Shown here: one piece after another, positions 23,755 to 35,661 of the stretch | How positions within the stretch are numbered: position 1 is the stretch's first letter | Layout of the letters: each line of letters opens with the position of its first letter | From: Cryptomeria japonica | Taxonomy: Eukaryota > Streptophyta > Pinopsida > Cupressales > Cupressaceae | Length of the DNA stretch: 64,000 nt | Reading direction: 5' to 3' | Assembly (NCBI RefSeq): GCF_030272615.1 | Contig: NC_081411.1 | Location: 213,519,744-213,583,743 of the forward strand | Notes under the pieces: generated by a model | Seen by the model: the letters and a program-made list of their open reading frames with translations, nothing else | Told to the model about the DNA's origin: nothing | Database searches by the model: none | Translations under genes and position numbers: made by a program

Positions 23755-26700
23755 ATGAAGTCCACACTGCACTTGTTCGGGAATGTTTATAGCCTTGCAT
23801 GTATAGAGCCTATAGTTAGCAATACTGACCTCAAAGGTGAAAATCTTGAAGCTTTAAAAGAAAGGGTATTCAAGGGAATTGATGGTTCCTTTGGAGTGGA
23901 GATTTTGAGTAGTGGACTCATAGAGGTGGCAGCCTTTCCCCTAGTTATCCCTTGCCCAGAATTGGTTAGGGAATGTATCACTAGGTATGACCCAGTCTCT
24001 GAAACCATTAGGAGAGACAATGGTGAAACCCTTCTTACCATAAACCGTGAGGTAATCTCCTCTGTCTTCAAAGATACCTGACTATCAGTTCTCCAACTTC
24101 TCCCCTACTCAGTCAATCACCGAGTTCAACTCAAACAGAGCCGGACACCGAAACAATGTACCAAAATACTGGTTGAAGGTTCCTCAAAGGGGTGGTTCCA
24201 GGTTGCCGAAGAATCCCAATAAGAATCACATGTTGCCTCACATTCATGATTTCATGCTTTTGTTGGACCAGTTAGAGGCTCTACTGAAGCCTACAGTTTT
24301 GATGACTGGATTTATTGCTACGTGCAACTAGTGCTTGAGGGCAAGCAATACCTTGATTGGGCGGACCTGATTGCTGATTCAATGAGGGAGCAACTGAGTA
24401 TGGCTAAACAGTTTAAGCAGAATTTCTTCATGTCTTCTTATCTTATCTACTATTTGGCATGTGTAAAGGAGTTAGTTGGAATACCAAAATAGCTTACTAA
24501 AGAGGATGTTCTCGTGTATAATTTTTATCCCATGCTGCAAAAGGATAATGCTTTGTAGGATTTTAGAAGGGTACACAATGCCTTTCTGGGTGATCTTTGC
24601 TATGAATTGAAAAATATTAAAACCAAAAGAATCTCCAAGGATGCACAGACATTGATAAAGAGGTTTGGCAGTTTCTTTATCCAGTTTCCTCATTTCTGCT
24701 ATATAAGGATAGGTGGCTTTGAAGAGGAACCCTTCAAGCTTCCTCATTTTTGTTCAGATTGCTTTGTTTTAGTGCAGATATGTAGGCAGCTGACTTCAGT
24801 GATCAAAAAGGCGCAACCTAGGGATAAATGGGAGGATCATTTTCCCATCCAATTAGGTGTATTGTCTTGCAGTTCAATGTCAGATGCCTTGAGTATTGGA
24901 GCAGATCTCAAGAATTTCAATTTTCCCCTGTATCCTGAAAGGAAAGGTTTTGACAATAAGGGTTTTTCCCGAAGTCTAGGTCTAATGTCATATCTACCCA
25001 TGCCACAATTAGAGGACTTCTGGGAAGACTGTAGTGATGAACTCGATGTGTTCAAGAGAGGAAACATGAGGATCATGTTAGAACAAGTTATTTCACTACA
25101 GGTAAAGCTGGACATTAAAGGGCTCGAAGAGGATTATTTAGAACTGTTTGAACCTGGATACTTAGCCTGAGTAGAAACCGAGGTGCCTTCAATCAACTAG
25201 GATGAAGAAGAAGAAGAAGATGATATACAACTAAGAACCAAGGGAGTTTTGGAGAGAACCGTGGTGTGGGTTGCTAGGAAGAAAGCAGTGAAATTAGGCT
25301 CCAAGTCTAATTATGCAGAAAGTAGTAAAGTTGCCCTGCGTTCACCTAAGTGTTTTTCTAACGATGCTTCTATGCCTGTTCATACAAGTAAGGATAAAAG
25401 GCCGCCTCAGGCTAGTCACAAGTCCAATCCAGCTTTGAATTTCTCCACTCCTTGACATACCCGGTCTCGAAGTGCTGCTTAGAGAAAGATGGATCAAGCT
25501 AAAGACATAGAGATGAAGGATAAGATCCTTGATACTCAGATATTTGAGGTTGAAGACCTCAACAGTGACATTATGCATGCCATGGATTCCCATGTAGTTA
25601 TTGTAGCTCTAACACCACCCCAAAAAGTGGCCGAAGGTACGCCCAGTTCCAGTGCAACCCCCAAGTAGTTAACCACTTTGATGAACAAAAAGCAGAATTG
25701 TTTGCCCGTGACTATGCCAATTCAGGAGAAGGTCATTAAATACACAGAGAAGGCCCCCAAGCCAAAAAAGTTCAAAATAGCTGCTCATCTGGATAATGAT
25801 GAAGGAACTAGAAAGTGGGTCACAGAAATTGCCTCGTACAAGCCCAAAGATGAAAACAAGGAAGCTAGTGCAGAAGATTTTGAGGTCACTAAGGTGGAAC
25901 TGGGAAATATGAGTAGAGACTCAGACAATCATTTTTTCCAGGTATCGGCAAAGAAAATGCTCACCAGATCAGAGAAAGATGGGTGAGAAAAGAGGGAGCT
26001 AAAGCGACAAATAAATAGCCTTTCTCAGTTCATCGACGGCATTGGTTGTTTTGGGGTGCTCCCTATATCTCATGCTACAGAGAACTTTGATCCGACCTCA
26101 CTAGAAAATAAGAAGTTAATGAGCTAGGTTCAATGGGCCAAAAGTATTGCAGAGGCCGTGGAGAAATGGATCGAAGGAATAGTCAAAGATGGAGAGAAGT
26201 ATAACACTGACTCCCGGAAGTTATGTGATGAAATGCAGAGCCTCATCGCAGAAATCCAAAATCAGATTTCATCATGGGAAAAAAAGGAACACAAATGGGA
26301 GAATGTCTTGTCAATGTTCACAAAAATAGAGGAGTATGGAGTTACCTGATTCCTGACAGAGCATTCAATTAAATTGATATTAGACAAATGCCAACTCTTT
26401 ATGCTAAATAAAACCATAATGTGGTGGGTGCTCATCTTCAAATTCGTGATCTCTGAGGCCAAGACCTCTGTGTATGAACTTCAAGACCTCCAGTGCAGTT
26501 TAGTCAAGGATAACAAAGTGGTTAATCCTGACCACGATTGGCAATTGGGGATCTACGGGCTGAACACGCAAGATGCAATTAAAGTTTTTAGGATATACAT
26601 GGAGAAAATCAAAGTTAAGGGCAATTTCACTCCGGAGGATATAACGTGGGTTGCTCAGATTGAGTCCATGGCATTTATCGGTAATGATCAGTTACTGAAA

Positions 26701-26846
26701 CATGCCGAAAAGATGGTAAGGCACAGGTGGAACAAGTGGCCAAGGCAAAGCTCAATGCAATGAAGGTTTTGAACCAATCTATAATCCAAGAACTCACAAC
26801 TGCCCATGACGCCCAGGAAAGTGAAGAAGATGATGATGCAGCATAA
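23755..26846 (+). pseudogene. ORF1: ~1,030-codon accessory protein of unknown function, decayed
   Basis: The ATG at 23755 opens a frame that can be followed, through several stops and at least three frameshifts, to an acidic C terminus (AQESEEDDDAA) and TAA at 26844. The N-terminal part has PCPELVRECITRYD and LTINREVISSVF. The middle part (24340-25170) has YLDWADLIADSM, FFMSSYLIYYL, GGFEEEPFKLP and YLPMPQLEDFWEDCSDELD. Then come an acidic run (EEEEEDD), a basic Ser/Lys-rich linker (ARKKAVKLGSKSN) and a long helical C-terminal region ending VEQVAKAKLNAMKVL. No retroviral domain is present. Motifs in the N-terminal and middle parts recur in ORF3 (62560-64000) and partly in ORF2 (50863-54167), so it belongs to an accessory family shared by several elements here. 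Its coding character is shown by long same-frame stretches and a plausible protein layout. Confidence 0.6.
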
Positions 26847-26947
26847 TGCGTTGATCTAGGCCCTATTTTCTTTATGTGTTTTCATGTTTATGTAAAGACT
26901 TCGGGACATCTGTCCCAATTATATCTTGTTAGTTTCATAACTAATTC

Positions 26948-26978
26948 GGGGAGGTCGAGTTTTCAGGGAGACCTCCCC
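26948..26978 (+). other. 9-bp perfect hairpin in the ORF1 3' region
   Basis: GGGGAGGTC and GACCTCCCC flank a 13-base loop about 100 bp after the ORF1 stop. It could affect 3' end formation; it is not a bacterial terminator. Confidence 0.5.
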
Positions 26979-27753
26979 TATTCTAAAACTATAAATGAAA
27001 GGATGATAGATGGAATAGGGGTTAGATTTTGTTCAGAATTTTAGTTAGTTTTTAGTTTTATTTTCCTTTGTTTATAAAGGTCTTGTTTTGTGGAAGGAAG
27101 GATCAAACTTCAAAATCTCAAATAGAAAGGATTTATAGATGTATTTGTCGTGCCTTTGTTGCATAAAATATATATATAAAGATCATACTATTTTTGGGAG
27201 AAGGAAAATCCGTGGGTTTTGAATCTGTGTAGTCGAATATCTTTGAATATGCTGATCTAATCAAACAATAGCAATCCCCTTTCTAGTGCAGAAAATTATT
27301 ACTCTTCTGAGACTCCTTCCTATGAGTTTTTTTTTTGTGTTTTCAAAAGAAGATTAGTGCTTAAAGATATATATGTTTTCTCTTATCTGTTCTTTTCTTA
27401 TCTGAACTTTTTGAATGGTGTTCAGAACTTTGTTTCAGTTATTTCCATCTCTTGTGTTAAAACGGTTGGAAAGTTAAATTTTCTCTAAGATATGCTTGAA
27501 ATATTGGCCTCTCATCCAAGAATGAAGTAGGCAGCCTTCCATGATTTCAGGTTAAAAGCATACCAATCCAAAATTTATTAGATTATTCCTCGAATAACTA
27601 AGATAGGGAGTTGTACCTATGGAAAATTCAGAGGGAAGTGGTTTATATAACACTTGCCCAACTGTTTAGTTGAACGCTTGTCTTTGAAAGAAGGTGACAG
27701 AGTTTGAAATTAATCATTTTTAAGAAAGACAAAATCCGTTCACTAACAGCCTG

Positions 27754-28028
27754 CAAGTCCAAATCAAGAGTAGTGAACTTCCTTGGCCTTGAGCCTAGAA
27801 TATTATATTCAAATATTTATATTGTGAGTATGATTCTCACTGTGATTTTTTCCACATTGAGTTTTCCACGTAAAAGTTTGTTCATGTGTTTTGTGTTTGT
27901 TATTTCATGTTTCATTGGTGTTTGGTTGGTTAATGATGATTGACAAGTTTTTATTATTGAATATGAAGTTTAAATGTTTTGGACAAGACTAATTCAACCC
28001 CCCTCTCAGTCTTGTGGCATGTTCAACA
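27754..28028 (+). mobile_element. Copia element A 5' LTR, second part
   Basis: It continues the LTR interrupted at 22734 (CAAGTCCAAATCAAG, matching 35385), runs through CCCCCCTCTCAGTCTTGTGG and ends GTTCAACA. The counterpart at the 3' LTR ends GTTTTCAACA at 34273. Confidence 0.85.
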
Positions 28029-28030
28029 AT

Positions 28031-28042
28031 CGGTATAAGAGA
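28031..28042 (+). promoter_or_regulatory. Primer binding site of copia element A
   Basis: CGGTATAAGAGA, two bases after the LTR end, is a decayed form of TGGTATCAGAGC, the initiator-Met tRNA primer site usual in plant copia elements. Confidence 0.7.
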
Positions 28043-28086
28043 AAGGTTCCTATATCATAAGCTTAACAACTTGAGGAAGGTTCCAG

Positions 28087-28990
28087 GTGGTGCACAAGAA
28101 TAGTTATAAAGAACAAAAGTTTGATTTCAAAAATTATTCCTCTTGGAAGATGCAAATACAATATCATTTGAATTCTATGTTGCTTGGAATATATGATATA
28201 ATTAAGATTGACTATACTACTTTGAATGGTGACCCTTATACTTTGAATGAGGTCAAGGATCATGAAAGTCACGCTAAGGCAAGCAACATAATTGTCAATA
28301 GTTTGACTAACTCAAAGTTCTTGAAGGTAATAGGTTGAAAACATCCAAAGAAAATTTGGGATAAGTTGAGCAGCATTCATCAAGGAGATCAGAAGACCAA
28401 GAAAGTTAAGATGTGAAATCTAAAGTATAAATTTGAGATACTAAGGATGTCTAAAGATGAGAACATTGAAGGTTACCTACACCAAGTGAATGAGATAGTA
28501 AGTGCAACTAGAGGTGTTGACAGAACATTGGCAGAAAATGAAGTTGTAAGTAATGAGGATATTGCCTATATTATATAAACCAAAGTTGTATGCTATTGAA
28601 TGAATCCATAACATGGATACATATTCCTTGGATCAGCTTTATGGATAGTTCCCTACCTTTTATATATTAGAGTTTGAGGAGCTTCACAATGTCTAGAAAC
28701 AGGCTAAATTCAAAACTACCCAAAAGATTGAAGATGTACCTAAAATGAGCTACGATTTGAATGATATTGAAGAAAATTTTGTGAGGAGACTAAAGAAAGG
28801 ATATGACAAATACAAAGGTAAGTTTCCCTTCAAATTTTTTAATAGTTGAATAATTAGGCATTATACTTCTATATGCACTTTCAAGGAAGATAACTATAAA
28901 AGTTGAGATGATTATAACAAGAGAAAGGATAATTATAGAAGAGCTAATAAAAACAAAAAAAATAAATGATAGAGATAAGCCTAAAAATAG
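28087..28990 (+). pseudogene. Copia element A gag, decayed
   Basis: The frame opens with FDFKNYSSWKMQIQYHL, the copia gag start, and continues EVKDHESHAKASNIIVNSL. After stops and frameshifts it reads FEILRMSKDENIEGYLHQVN and NEIVSATRGVDRTLAENEVV, the usual UBN2/copia gag blocks. A zinc knuckle near 28840 is reduced to HYTSIC, with the first two cysteines lost. Confidence 0.8.
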
Positions 28991-29099
28991 TTTTTGTTCA
29001 ATGGAGACCTATTCCTCTAAAAAACAAGATTGTACGATGACTCAAATAGTGAATGATTGTTTTTGGCCATAGAAGAAAAGGATAATGAAAGGTCTAGTT

Positions 29100-30130
29100 C
29101 TTTACATTATGAGAAGGAAAATGAAAAATCAATGATGGCGAAGTCTGAATTGCATGCAAAAGTGGAACCTAAATCCTGGATAATTGATTCTAGATGCTCA
29201 AATCATATGACAAGTGAAAATAGGAAGCTCGTAGACTTTTAAAGGTATGGGGGTGGATCACTAAAGTTTGTTGGTGAGGAGGCTACACCTATTTATGGTA
29301 AAGAAACCATATCCATTGATGATAAGCATAAAATAGATGATTTTTATTATGTTAAAGGTTTAAGACATAATATTTTGAGTGTGACTTAGATGTATACTAA
29401 AGGCTACAAGCTCATAATTCATGGGTCCAGATGTGAGATCTGAAAAGGATGTTCTTGAAGGTTAGTTACAGAAAGTATAAGAATAAATGGCAATGTTTAT
29501 TATGTAGAGGAAAACAAAGGAAGTAGTTTTATGTTGGTCCATATCAATGAATGTTAGTTGTGGCACAAAAGGATGGGACACACTAACTTTGACAACATTA
29601 TGAAGATCAGTTCTACTAATGCAATAAGAGATTTCCTAAAGATTATTAAACCTACGAATACAATGTGCAAAGAATGTCAAATGGAAAAACAAACAATGAA
29701 TAGATTCAAGAACAAGTAGTATTCTACTACAAGAACTTTGGAGTTGATTCATACCATCCTATGTGGACCTATAAGAACAAGAGGACTAAATGGTGAAAAG
29801 TATTTTATGTTACTCATTGATGATTACTCTAAAATGAAATGGGCTACTTTCTTAAAAGAAAAATTAGAAGCACTGGATACATTTAAGGTGTACAAATGTA
29901 TGGTTGAGAATCAAATAGAAGTCATGATCAAATGAAGCCAAGATAAAAAAATTTAAGGTATGATAGAGGTGGATAATTCATATCAAATGAATTGGATAGA
30001 TTTTGTGAAGAGCATGGTATTAGAAGGCAATTGTCTACACCTAGGACTCCATAGAAAAATAGAGTTGTTAAAAGAAAGAATAGGATTGTTGTTTAAATAT
30101 ATAGAACTATGTTGAAAGGTGCCAACATGC
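29100..30130 (+). pseudogene. Copia element A protease, pre-integrase and integrase, decayed
   Basis: SWIIDSRCSNHMTS (29173-29214) is the protease active site with DSGA changed to DSRC. LWHKRMGHTNFDNIMK follows from the pre-integrase zinc region, and MCKECQMEKQ supplies its cysteines. Integrase starts LELIHTILCGPIRTR, where the usual HTDLCGP Asp is Ile, and includes FMLLIDDYSKMKWATF. Several stops follow. Both enzymes have lost key residues. Confidence 0.85.
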
Positions 30131-30719
30131 CTAATATTTATTAGAAATAATTTGTACATACTACAATATATATTTTTAATAGGGTAAAAGTGAGATTAAA
30201 TTACACAAAGATACCCTGTGAGCTATGGCATGGAAGATCACCTACAATCAAATATTTCAAAATATTTGGAAGCAAGAGCTGCATATGAAGATATGAAGAG
30301 GATTTTGGAAAGTTTAATACAAGATATAATGAACAAATATTTTTGGGATACTTTACAAGAAGAAAGGCATACTAGTTCTATAACAAGAGGCTAAAGAAAA
30401 CTGTGGAAAGTACAAATGTCAAAATAAATGAAGAATGGAATCGGATTGCATTTGAACCTAACATTGAGATAGAAGACACCCCATTAATACAAAAGTGCAG
30501 GAAATTCTGGAATCTAAAGAAGAGTCAAATACTGAATAAAAGAACCTAATAAAGAACCTAAAACACCTACAAAGTATGTGCAAATGAATCATTCAGAAGA
30601 TTAGACCATAGGAGATAAAGATAAAGGAGTTCAAACTTGAAGAAGACTTGTTAAGGCTAGTGGGCAAGACAAAATCTATTTCTTATATAAGGTGGAGACA
30701 AATAATTTTGCAATGACTA

Positions 30720-32190
30720 GGAAAAATGATGGATGGATGAAGGCCAGGGAGGAAGCGTTAAATGAGATAGAAAATAATTAGATATCGAAACTAGTACCAA
30801 GACCAGTGGACAAGAATGTTATAAGAACAAAGTGGGTATTCTAAAACAAGTTGAATGAAGATGGAGAAGTCACAAGAAACAAGGACAGAGTGGTATGTAA
30901 AGGCTATTCACAAGTTGAAGGTATACAGTTTTAGGAGACTTTTTTTTGGTAGCTAGGATGGAAGCTATAAGGATATTTCTTTTGTTTTCTACTTACAAGA
31001 ACTTTAAGGTATATTAGATGGCTGTGAAGTCGGTATTCTTAAATGAAGAACTTGAAGAGGAGGTTTACATTGAACAATGAGTTGGATTTTAATTGTTAAA
31101 AGATTTAGACATGGCCTACAAACTCAAGTTGGCACTTTATGGACTCAAGCAAGCTCTTAGAGATTGGTATGCAAGGTTGGACAGATATTTTTTGTAGTAG
31201 AACTTCAAGAAAGGTGTCACAAATACTAATCTTTATTTCAAAGTTGAAAGTGAGAAACTATTGATAATGATTGTATATGTTGATGACATCATTTTTGGTG
31301 GAGATGAAGATTTTTTCAAGAAGTTTACAAAAGAAATTCAAAAAATACTTGAGATGTAAATGATTGGTGAGTTGTCATTTTTACATCATCTTCAAGTAAC
31401 TTAGTCAGAAGATGGTATTTTTATTTCATAGGCCAAGTACATCAAGGAGATGTTGAAGAAGTTTAGTATGGAGAACTATAAGCTATTTAGAACCCCTATG
31501 GTCATTGGTTGTCATTGAAACAAGGATGTTGAAGAAGGTTGGTATGGAGAATTGTAAGCCATTTGGAACACCTATGGTTATTGGTTGTCATTTAAACAAG
31601 GACAGTGAATCTCTAGAAGTGAATCAAAAACTTTAAAGATCTATGATTGGTGGATTGTTATATTTGACTACCTCAAGATGAGAAATTATGCATGATGTTT
31701 GTTTGGTTTCTAGATATCAAGCTAATCCAAAGAAATTTCATGGATCAACAATGAAAAGTATATTCAAATATTTGAAAGGGACTCCAAATTTCAAATTGTG
31801 GTATAAGAAGAATGATATTTTCTCTTTGAAGGCTTGCACAGATGTTGATTGGGTTTGATGTATTAAGGATAGAAGTACAAGTGGTGGTGGATTTTTCTTC
31901 AGAGATAAATTAGTCTCTTGGTTAAGCAAGAAATGAAATCCATGTCATTGTATATAGTAAAAGAAGAATATGTTGTAGTGGCATCTTGTTGCACTCAAGT
32001 TATGTGGATGAAGAAAACTCTTAAAGATATCAAGTTGATATATGATGAGACAATTCCTATTATGTGTGATAATAAAAGTGTAATTAACATTTCAAAGAAT
32101 TCAATAGTTCATTCAAGGACTAAACACATTTCTATCTATTATCATTTTTTAAGAGAGAAGGTTATAGAGAAGGAATTAGATTAGAATATG
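30720..32190 (+). pseudogene. Copia element A reverse transcriptase and RNase H, decayed
   Basis: ISKLVPRPVDKNVIRTKWVF and KDRVVCKGYSQVEGI open the reverse transcriptase; MIVYVDDIIFGGDED near 31270 keeps the catalytic YVDD. A 76-bp tandem duplication interrupts the C-terminal part (31450-31601). RNase H is seen as DRSTSGGGFFF, KEEYVVVASCCTQVMWMK and PIMCDNKSVINISKN, and ends near 32184-32260. Many stops show an old, inactive copy. Confidence 0.85.
31450..31601 (+). repeat. 76-bp tandem duplication in reverse transcriptase
   Basis: Copies at 31450-31525 and 31526-31601 begin ATGTTGAAGAAG and end near GTCATT(G/T)AAACAAGGA. They have diverged at several sites, so the duplication is old. The period of 76 shifts the frame. 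Confidence 0.8.
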
Positions 32191-32614
32191 TGCCTAAAAA
32201 GGATCATATTGTAGATATTTTAACCAAGGAAATATCAAAGGGTGATTTTGAGTATCTCCAATAGAAATTAGGGGTTATTTCCCCTCCTACTTCAAACTAG
32301 ATGCATAGAAATGGTGCATCTTTCCAAGGGGGGATAAAGAGTCTATCTCTTGTCTCCTAAATTTATGTGTTGGTTGATCTTAGGACGAGTAGTGAAGGTT
32401 GTGTTTTCTTAGTTGTAGGAAAATATGTGTAGAATAGAGATACCCTTGACAAGGGGAGTGTTGTATATTTTAGAGATATATCCAAAAATGGGACAACCAT
32501 TTGGAGAAGTTGTTGTTTGAAGTGTTGTCTCCTTTATACTTGATGTCAAAGAGGGAGAGTGACAGTTAAAGAGTAGATTTGTTGATTGGTGGTGCAAGTG
32601 TTACCACCAATGAC

Positions 32615-32626
32615 AAAGGGGGAGAT
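32615..32626 (+). promoter_or_regulatory. Polypurine tract of copia element A
   Basis: AAAGGGGGAGAT lies immediately before the 3' LTR, the standard plus-strand priming site. Confidence 0.85.
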
Positions 32627-34273
32627 TATTGGAATCATGATTTTGTGTTATCATAGATGTCAAAAAAAAATCATGAGTTTGTTGGTTTAAATTAACACTT
32701 GTGTGTATTGATGACAAATATGAAGAAGAAGTTGAATTTATTGAGTTGTTTTTTCAGTGCAATTGTTGTCATTAATGCCAATCTGATTATTGTTTGGTAT
32801 GCTTGGTCCAAAAATTAATTTTCATATATTGTTATGATTTCTAGTCATGATATTGTGTGATTGTGTAGTGTTTCATGATATTGTGTGATTATGTAGTGTT
32901 TTTTAAAGGTGGCAATAATGGAAGTTGAAATATAGAAAAAATATTATCCAAAGTCTTTATGGGAGAATGCTCCACATTCCACTAATTTTGTAGTTGATGG
33001 TTTGTGGTTCTAGATTTTCTATGATCTATGTATATTGCATTATTATATTTTCAAGTCCTCGGTTGTTCAAATGTTCAAGTTGGTTGTTGTAGTCTACTGA
33101 CAATGAGGTTGTATGTCAGGAATGGTCCAAAGAATTCTCTATATTGCTCTGCAATGTTCATTCAAGTGTTGTGGCTTGGAGAACATGTTCATATTGGTCA
33201 GCTACTGTTCCAATTTAGAATTCAAGTGTTGGTTTGGTTTGCAAGTGAATTTATGTTGTGTTGTTGTTTGTCATTATCTATTGTATTGGTCTCTAGCTAA
33301 CTAAACTGGTTTATCATATTTTGATCATACTCATTTGATCTGAATATGCATTGGAGGATGAGTTAAGGTATTGCTATGGGTTTTACCATGGCATGTGAAT
33401 ATTCACATTGAGTAATTTGCATTGGAAATATTTTTTAGGCCAATTGATTAATGTGATTTATCATTTACCTACATATTACTTTTGATGTCAACTTTGGAGA
33501 TTTGTTGGTGTGTGTGTCTCATTGGAATCAACTTAAGAAGACATGTTGTGATGTATTTGGGTTCCCTTTATCTCATAGAGTGGACCACATTTAGTGCAAT
33601 TGCTCATATGGCTAAATTTGTGTAATTTATGTTTATTTTGTTTGTGGTCAGCCTAGTTGAGTGCTTCAATGAATAAGTTGATATACATATATGTGTGGAT
33701 GAGTGAATTATTGTGTAGGTTGATTGAAGATGATGTAGAAGTATGTGTGTGGAAGAAAAAGTGTGAATATCAATTTATGATGTGTTTATGATCAAGAGAT
33801 CCAACTCAATTCAAATAATGTTTTATTTGTGCCTATTGAAAGATAGTGAGTCCTTTTTGGCATCTTATGCAGAACTATATATTGCCCAAGGATCATGTGT
33901 CTTGGTACTCAACTTCATTTATATCTTTCCCTAGAGCAATGAGCTTCATCCTACAAGTCCTTTGTATCTTACCCTAAGGTTGTGAGCCTTAGCCTACAAC
34001 TCCAAATTATGAGCATTGAGCTTCCATGGACTTGAGCCTAAAACATTATATTATGTTATTTATATTGTAAGTGTGATTTGCATTGTGGTTTTTCCCACAT
34101 TTTGTTTCTACATAAAACTCTAGTGTTCATGTGTTTTGTGTTTATTGTTTTATCTTTTATTGGTATTTAGTCAGTTATTGATATTTGACAAGTGTTTGTG
34201 ATTGAATAATAAGTTTAATAGATTTGGACAAGATTGATGCATCCCCCTTCTCAGTCTTGGGGTGTTTTCAACA
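32627..34273 (+). mobile_element. Copia element A 3' LTR
   Basis: It runs from TATTGGAATC (expected TGTTGG) to TTTTCAACA, about 1,647 bp, and aligns along its length with the split 5' LTR. It has an extra segment around 33900-33960 (CTTCATTTATATC) relative to the 5' copy. Many differences between the two show an old insertion. Confidence 0.85.
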
Positions 34274-34299
34274 AAGTAGAGATCAAGGGAGGAGATAAA

Positions 34300-35644
34300 T
34301 GTTGTAAATATAATTTTGTGTTGTTATTGATGGCAACCTAGGTCTAGAAGTATGTATTTAGTGGTGACATATCTATAGTCTACTCATTTGTTCACATTGA
34401 TGTATAGAAATTGATAGTGATGACTATAGATGGTATACTTGGCTGGCTTATGGCTATTCTAGAACATTGAAGATGTATTCAGATGTTCATAGTAGATTTT
34501 AGCTAAATGTGCATGTTTTGATGAATAGTCTATCAGATAGGGTTCAATATTTTATTCTGTATTGTGATTCATCTTTTCTTTCAATTATATTATGATTTTG
34601 GTGGATGCAAAATAATTTTATATCTAATTTTTCATGTTCCTACTTGTTACATAATTGATTTGGTATTGATCTGATTGTCGGCATGCAATAACAGTGTACC
34701 GTTCTGTAGGAATTCTTTACATTCCTTTTCCTTTTAATATTTTTGGTGTCATGACTATCTCGTATAGTATTTTTAGTTTTAAGAGATGTTATTTTGTGCA
34801 TCTATAGGTATTGTGGAGGTCAACATAATATTTTGAGCATGTTTCACTATGTTGCATTATCGATTCTATCTTCTAGAGCTAACTTGAGTGTTTTTGGTTC
34901 GTCCAAGAGCATGTGGAGTTGAAGGAAATTATTTGGGAGTGACTGGAAGGTGTTTCAACATGGAGTGATTCTTCATATATATTTTTTTCTTTCCACATTT
35001 ATTTGGAGAAAGTATTTGGGGTTGACTATTTATACTCTACACATTACATCTAATTAGGCCAACCTAATTAATGTATCTTCCTTGTGTGGATGATATATAA
35101 AGGATGAGATATTTTGGAGGATTGTGTGTGAATTGAGAAGATTAATATGGTCTATCAAGTAAGTAAAAAGGAACTCAATTGGAAATAAGAATTAATGAAG
35201 TCAGTTTTAGATGATTAGAATAGTGAACTATAATTAGCATTTTAGAGAATGTGCTTCTACTCAATTCAACAATAAGTATTCTTTGTAATCAGGTCTTTTA
35301 TATCTTTTCCTAAAAAAATTATCTTCATTGTTTTGCATGTCCATTGTAACTTTCCCTAAGGTTGTGAGCCTTAGCCTGCAAGTCTAAATCAAGAGAAGTG
35401 AGATTCCTTTACCTAAAGCCTAAAACCTTGTAATTAGTTTTCATATAGTGAGATAGTTCTCCCCATGGTTTTTACCACATTGGATTTTCCACATAAAATA
35501 TTGGTGTCCTTATGTGATTCATCTTTTAATTTTAGTTTTTTACTTATGCACATGTTATAATTGGAATGAATGATAAATGAATAGTTGATTTATAATTTAT
35601 GTTGATTCACCCCCCATCCCTCTCTCGACATCTAGAAGTATTCA
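34300..35644 (+). mobile_element. Copia LTR B, related to element A
   Basis: It starts TGTTGTAAATATAA and ends GTATTCA. It shares CCTAAGGTTGTGAGCCTTAG and the following AT-rich stretch with element A LTRs. A polypurine-like AAGGGAGGAGATAAA lies just before it and a primer site just after it. Element A appears to have inserted just upstream, so the left part of element B may be displaced or lost. Confidence 0.65.
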
Positions 35645-35649
35645 AAAAT

Positions 35650-35661
35650 TGGTATCAAAGA
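35650..35661 (+). promoter_or_regulatory. Primer binding site of copia element B
   Basis: TGGTATCAAAGA, next to the LTR end, matches the initiator-Met site TGGTATCAGAGC except for two bases. Confidence 0.75.

Larger units (their letters stand above)
22735..27748 (+). mobile_element. 5,014-bp TG...CA insertion carrying ORF1, no pol
   Basis: It starts TGTTACCGTG and ends TTCACTAACA, flanked by GCCTG at 22730-22734 and 27749-27753. The related LTRs at 33990 and 35370 read straight through (TTAGCCTGCAAG), which proves the empty site and the 5-bp duplication. Inside are a repeat-rich upstream region, a TATA box at 23545, one long decayed gene (ORF1) and a 900-bp 3' region. I find no reverse transcriptase, integrase, protease or matching LTR pair. 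Either the LTRs have diverged beyond sight, or this is a solo LTR that contains a gene, or it is another type of element. Confidence 0.75.

Noticed and set aside
26948-26978. Rho-independent terminator
   Set aside because: Stem-loop without a U-run, and the window is eukaryotic.
28087-32260. Endogenous pararetrovirus
   Set aside because: Domain order protease-integrase-reverse transcriptase-RNase H with LTRs and a polypurine tract is Ty1/copia.
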